This document shows positions 5,377-6,346 of a stretch of 6,346 bases of DNA, piece after piece. This DNA comes from Betaproteobacteria bacterium (GTDB lineage: Bacteria; Pseudomonadota; Gammaproteobacteria; Burkholderiales; Casimicrobiaceae). A program made the translations under genes and the position numbers. The stretch lies in NCBI GenBank assembly GCA_005889025.1, contig VBCZ01000165.1, positions 1,613 through 7,958 of the forward strand, written 5' to 3'. How positions within the stretch are numbered: position 1 is the stretch's first letter; the number at the start of each line of letters is the position of its first letter. The notes under the pieces were generated by a model. That model had not been told where the DNA came from, did no database searches, and was given only the letters and a program-made list of their open reading frames with translations.

Positions 5377-6063
5377 TTGCGCCGCGCCGCTGCTTTTTGG
5401 TTCGCGTTAGTTGCTACCAATGTCTCCGCCCAGGTCTCGGGCAGCTTCTCCCTAGTCTCGGATTATCGGTTTCGCGGTGTTTCGCTGAGTCACAACCGGC
5501 CCGCCGCCCAGCTCGCCGCCGTTTATGATGATCCCCGGGGCTGGTACACCGGCGCGTTTGCGTCGACCGTTCAGCTTGCCGACTCGCCACATCGAGAGTT
5601 GCAGGGAATTGCTTTTGTCGGCTATGTCTCGCGCTTTCCTTCCGGGCTGAGCTCGGAAGTCGGTGCAGACTATTCTGCTTTTACCGGCGAACGTGGCTAC
5701 AGCTACCCGGAAGTGTACTGGGGCATCGCATCCGAGAATCTCAGTGGCAGGCTCTATTACGCGCCGCGTTACTTCGCGCAGGACTCGGATGCAATCTACG
5801 GCGAAGTAAACGGCTCGCAACCGCTGCTCGACCGCGTTCATCTGCTGGCTCACGCTGGTTTCTTGCGCAACCGCAGCGAAAATGTCTACACGGGTCGGGC
5901 CGTCACTCACGTGTTCGATGCCCGGGTCGGCGTGGCAGTCGACTTCGAACAATTCAGTGTCCAACTGAGTTGGATAGGGGTCAGCTCGGCGAGCGCGGCT
6001 TATCCAGTGACGGGCAGCAGAGGCCGAAACGCCGCCGTGCTAACCGTGTCTCGATCGTTTTAA
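5377..6063 (+). CDS. TorF-family putative outer-membrane porin
   Basis: From a TTG at 5377 the protein has 228 residues. The signal peptide ends FALVATNVSA (cleavage after residue 18) and the mature start is QVSGSFSLVSDYRFRGVSLS. The 'SDYxFRGVS' motif near the N-terminus, repeated amphipathic strands (GWYTGAFAS, GRLYYAPRYF) and a terminal Phe in VLTVSRSF are typical of the TorF/TIGR02001 family of small predicted outer-membrane barrels. Their substrate is unknown. The frame is open back to a GTG at 5314 inside the peptidase gene. The TTG is preferred because it gives a standard signal peptide and has GAGGG (5365-5369) seven bases upstream, overlapping the peptidase stop. It is the last gene of the anti-sigma/peptidase operon, ten bases after the peptidase. 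I see no clear terminator after it. Confidence 0.8.
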   Translation: MRRAAAFWFALVATNVSAQVSGSFSLVSDYRFRGVSLSHNRPAAQLAAVYDDPRGWYTGAFASTVQLADSPHRELQGIAFVGYVSRFPSGLSSEVGADYSAFTGERGYSYPEVYWGIASENLSGRLYYAPRYFAQDSDAIYGEVNGSQPLLDRVHLLAHAGFLRNRSENVYTGRAVTHVFDARVGVAVDFEQFSVQLSWIGVSSASAAYPVTGSRGRNAAVLTVSRSF

Positions 6064-6157
6064 GATGGGCAATCGCTGCAATAATCGATCCGCGACGTGG
6101 CTCCGTGATCATGAAGTTGAGGTCCACGGATCCCTCGCGGCACTGAAGATCATGCCG

Positions 6158-6174
6158 GGCCAGAAATGCTGGCC
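6158..6174. repeat. Short perfect hairpin GGCCAG-N5-CTGGCC
   Basis: A 6-bp GC-rich stem (6158-6163 with 6169-6174) encloses five bases in the gap between the porin gene and the hicA-like gene. A second hairpin, GACCTC (6191-6196) with GAGGTC (6206-6211), follows. Neither is trailed by a T-run on either strand, so neither is a standard terminator. They may still block transcription between the convergent genes. Confidence 0.3.
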
Positions 6175-6245
6175 AAGCAGTATTCGAATGGACCTCTCCC
6201 GTAAGGAGGTCTCTGAAATTGTGAATCGAGGAGCATTAAGCCGCG

Positions 6246-6346
6246 TTAGCGTTGTGCGAGCAACTGATCGATCGTCAGATCGATGTCTTTAGCGATCTGA
6301 CGCAGCAGGATCGGCGAAATGTCCCGACCACCATGATCCGGGACGG
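6246..6346 (-). CDS. hicA: HicA-like type II toxin, C-terminal part only
   Basis: The - strand is open from the window edge to a TAA at 6248-6246 and encodes the last 32 residues: VPDHGGRDISPILLRQIAKD, then IDLTIDQLLAQR. This matches the end of HicA/YcfA-like toxins, where a strand with VP-H is followed by a hydrophilic turn and then a helix of the type L-xx-I-xxx-LT-xx-L. HicA proteins are small double-stranded-RNA-binding-fold mRNA interferases neutralised by HicB. The catalytic His and the start lie outside the window. No hicB-like frame is seen downstream (below 6246), so an antitoxin gene would have to precede it. The call rests on a short tail and is moderate. Confidence 0.6.
   Translation of the reverse strand, partial: VPDHGGRDISPILLRQIAKDIDLTIDQLLAQR

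Noticed and set aside
5452..5964. 170-codon - strand frame opposite the porin
   Set aside because: Antisense shadow of the TorF gene, with no domain recognisable.
6236..6252. GCGTTAGC resembling an integron attC end
   Set aside because: The matching inverse core site and the characteristic folded structure are not present upstream.
6065..6292. 75-codon + strand frame after the porin
   Set aside because: It runs through two hairpins and into the antisense of the hicA-like gene, has no ribosome binding site and matches no family I know.

Overview
The window is GC-rich, densely coding DNA. It reads like a proteobacterium, probably beta- or gammaproteobacterial. The evidence is the outer-membrane proteins ending in phenylalanine, a Tat-exported high-potential iron-sulfur protein (HiPIP), a TorF-type porin, an ECF sigma/anti-sigma style locus, and dispersed intergenic repeats of the 'ATCCCCGCG-AA-CGCGGGGAT' kind. 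No rRNA, tRNA, CRISPR array or intact mobile element is visible.

Left part (+ strand): the last codons of an unidentified gene (1-60) are followed by an intact classical short-chain dehydrogenase/reductase (152-901). Two tandem copies of a hairpin-rich intergenic repeat (918-1165) separate it from the next operon.

Middle part (- strand): a two-gene electron-transfer operon is read right to left. The first gene (2887-1514) encodes an exported monoheme c-type cytochrome fused to a predicted outer-membrane beta-barrel, an architecture like the iron oxidase Cyc2. Seventeen nucleotides later comes a Tat-dependent HiPIP (1496-1227). Together they would form an outer-membrane entry point plus a periplasmic carrier. 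The HiPIP frame is, however, interrupted by one in-frame TAA between the signal peptide and the four-cysteine domain.

Right part (+ strand): after a roughly 0.6 kb non-coding region that holds a tandem 22-bp repeat, there is a remnant resembling the last residues of an ECF sigma factor. It overlaps a zinc-finger transmembrane anti-sigma factor (3492-4142). That gene overlaps an exported S8 subtilisin-like peptidase (4139-5366, frameshifted), which is followed by a TorF-family outer-membrane protein (5377-6063). The layout is that of an envelope-signalling operon: sigma, membrane anti-sigma, extracytoplasmic protease, outer-membrane output. The sigma gene is almost entirely missing and the protease is split between two frames.

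The right edge holds the 3' end of a HicA-like toxin gene on the - strand. The most notable points are the Cyc2-like/HiPIP pair with its premature stop, the orphaned anti-sigma/protease module, and the clustering of three gene lesions within about 4 kb, which means either local decay or sequence errors.
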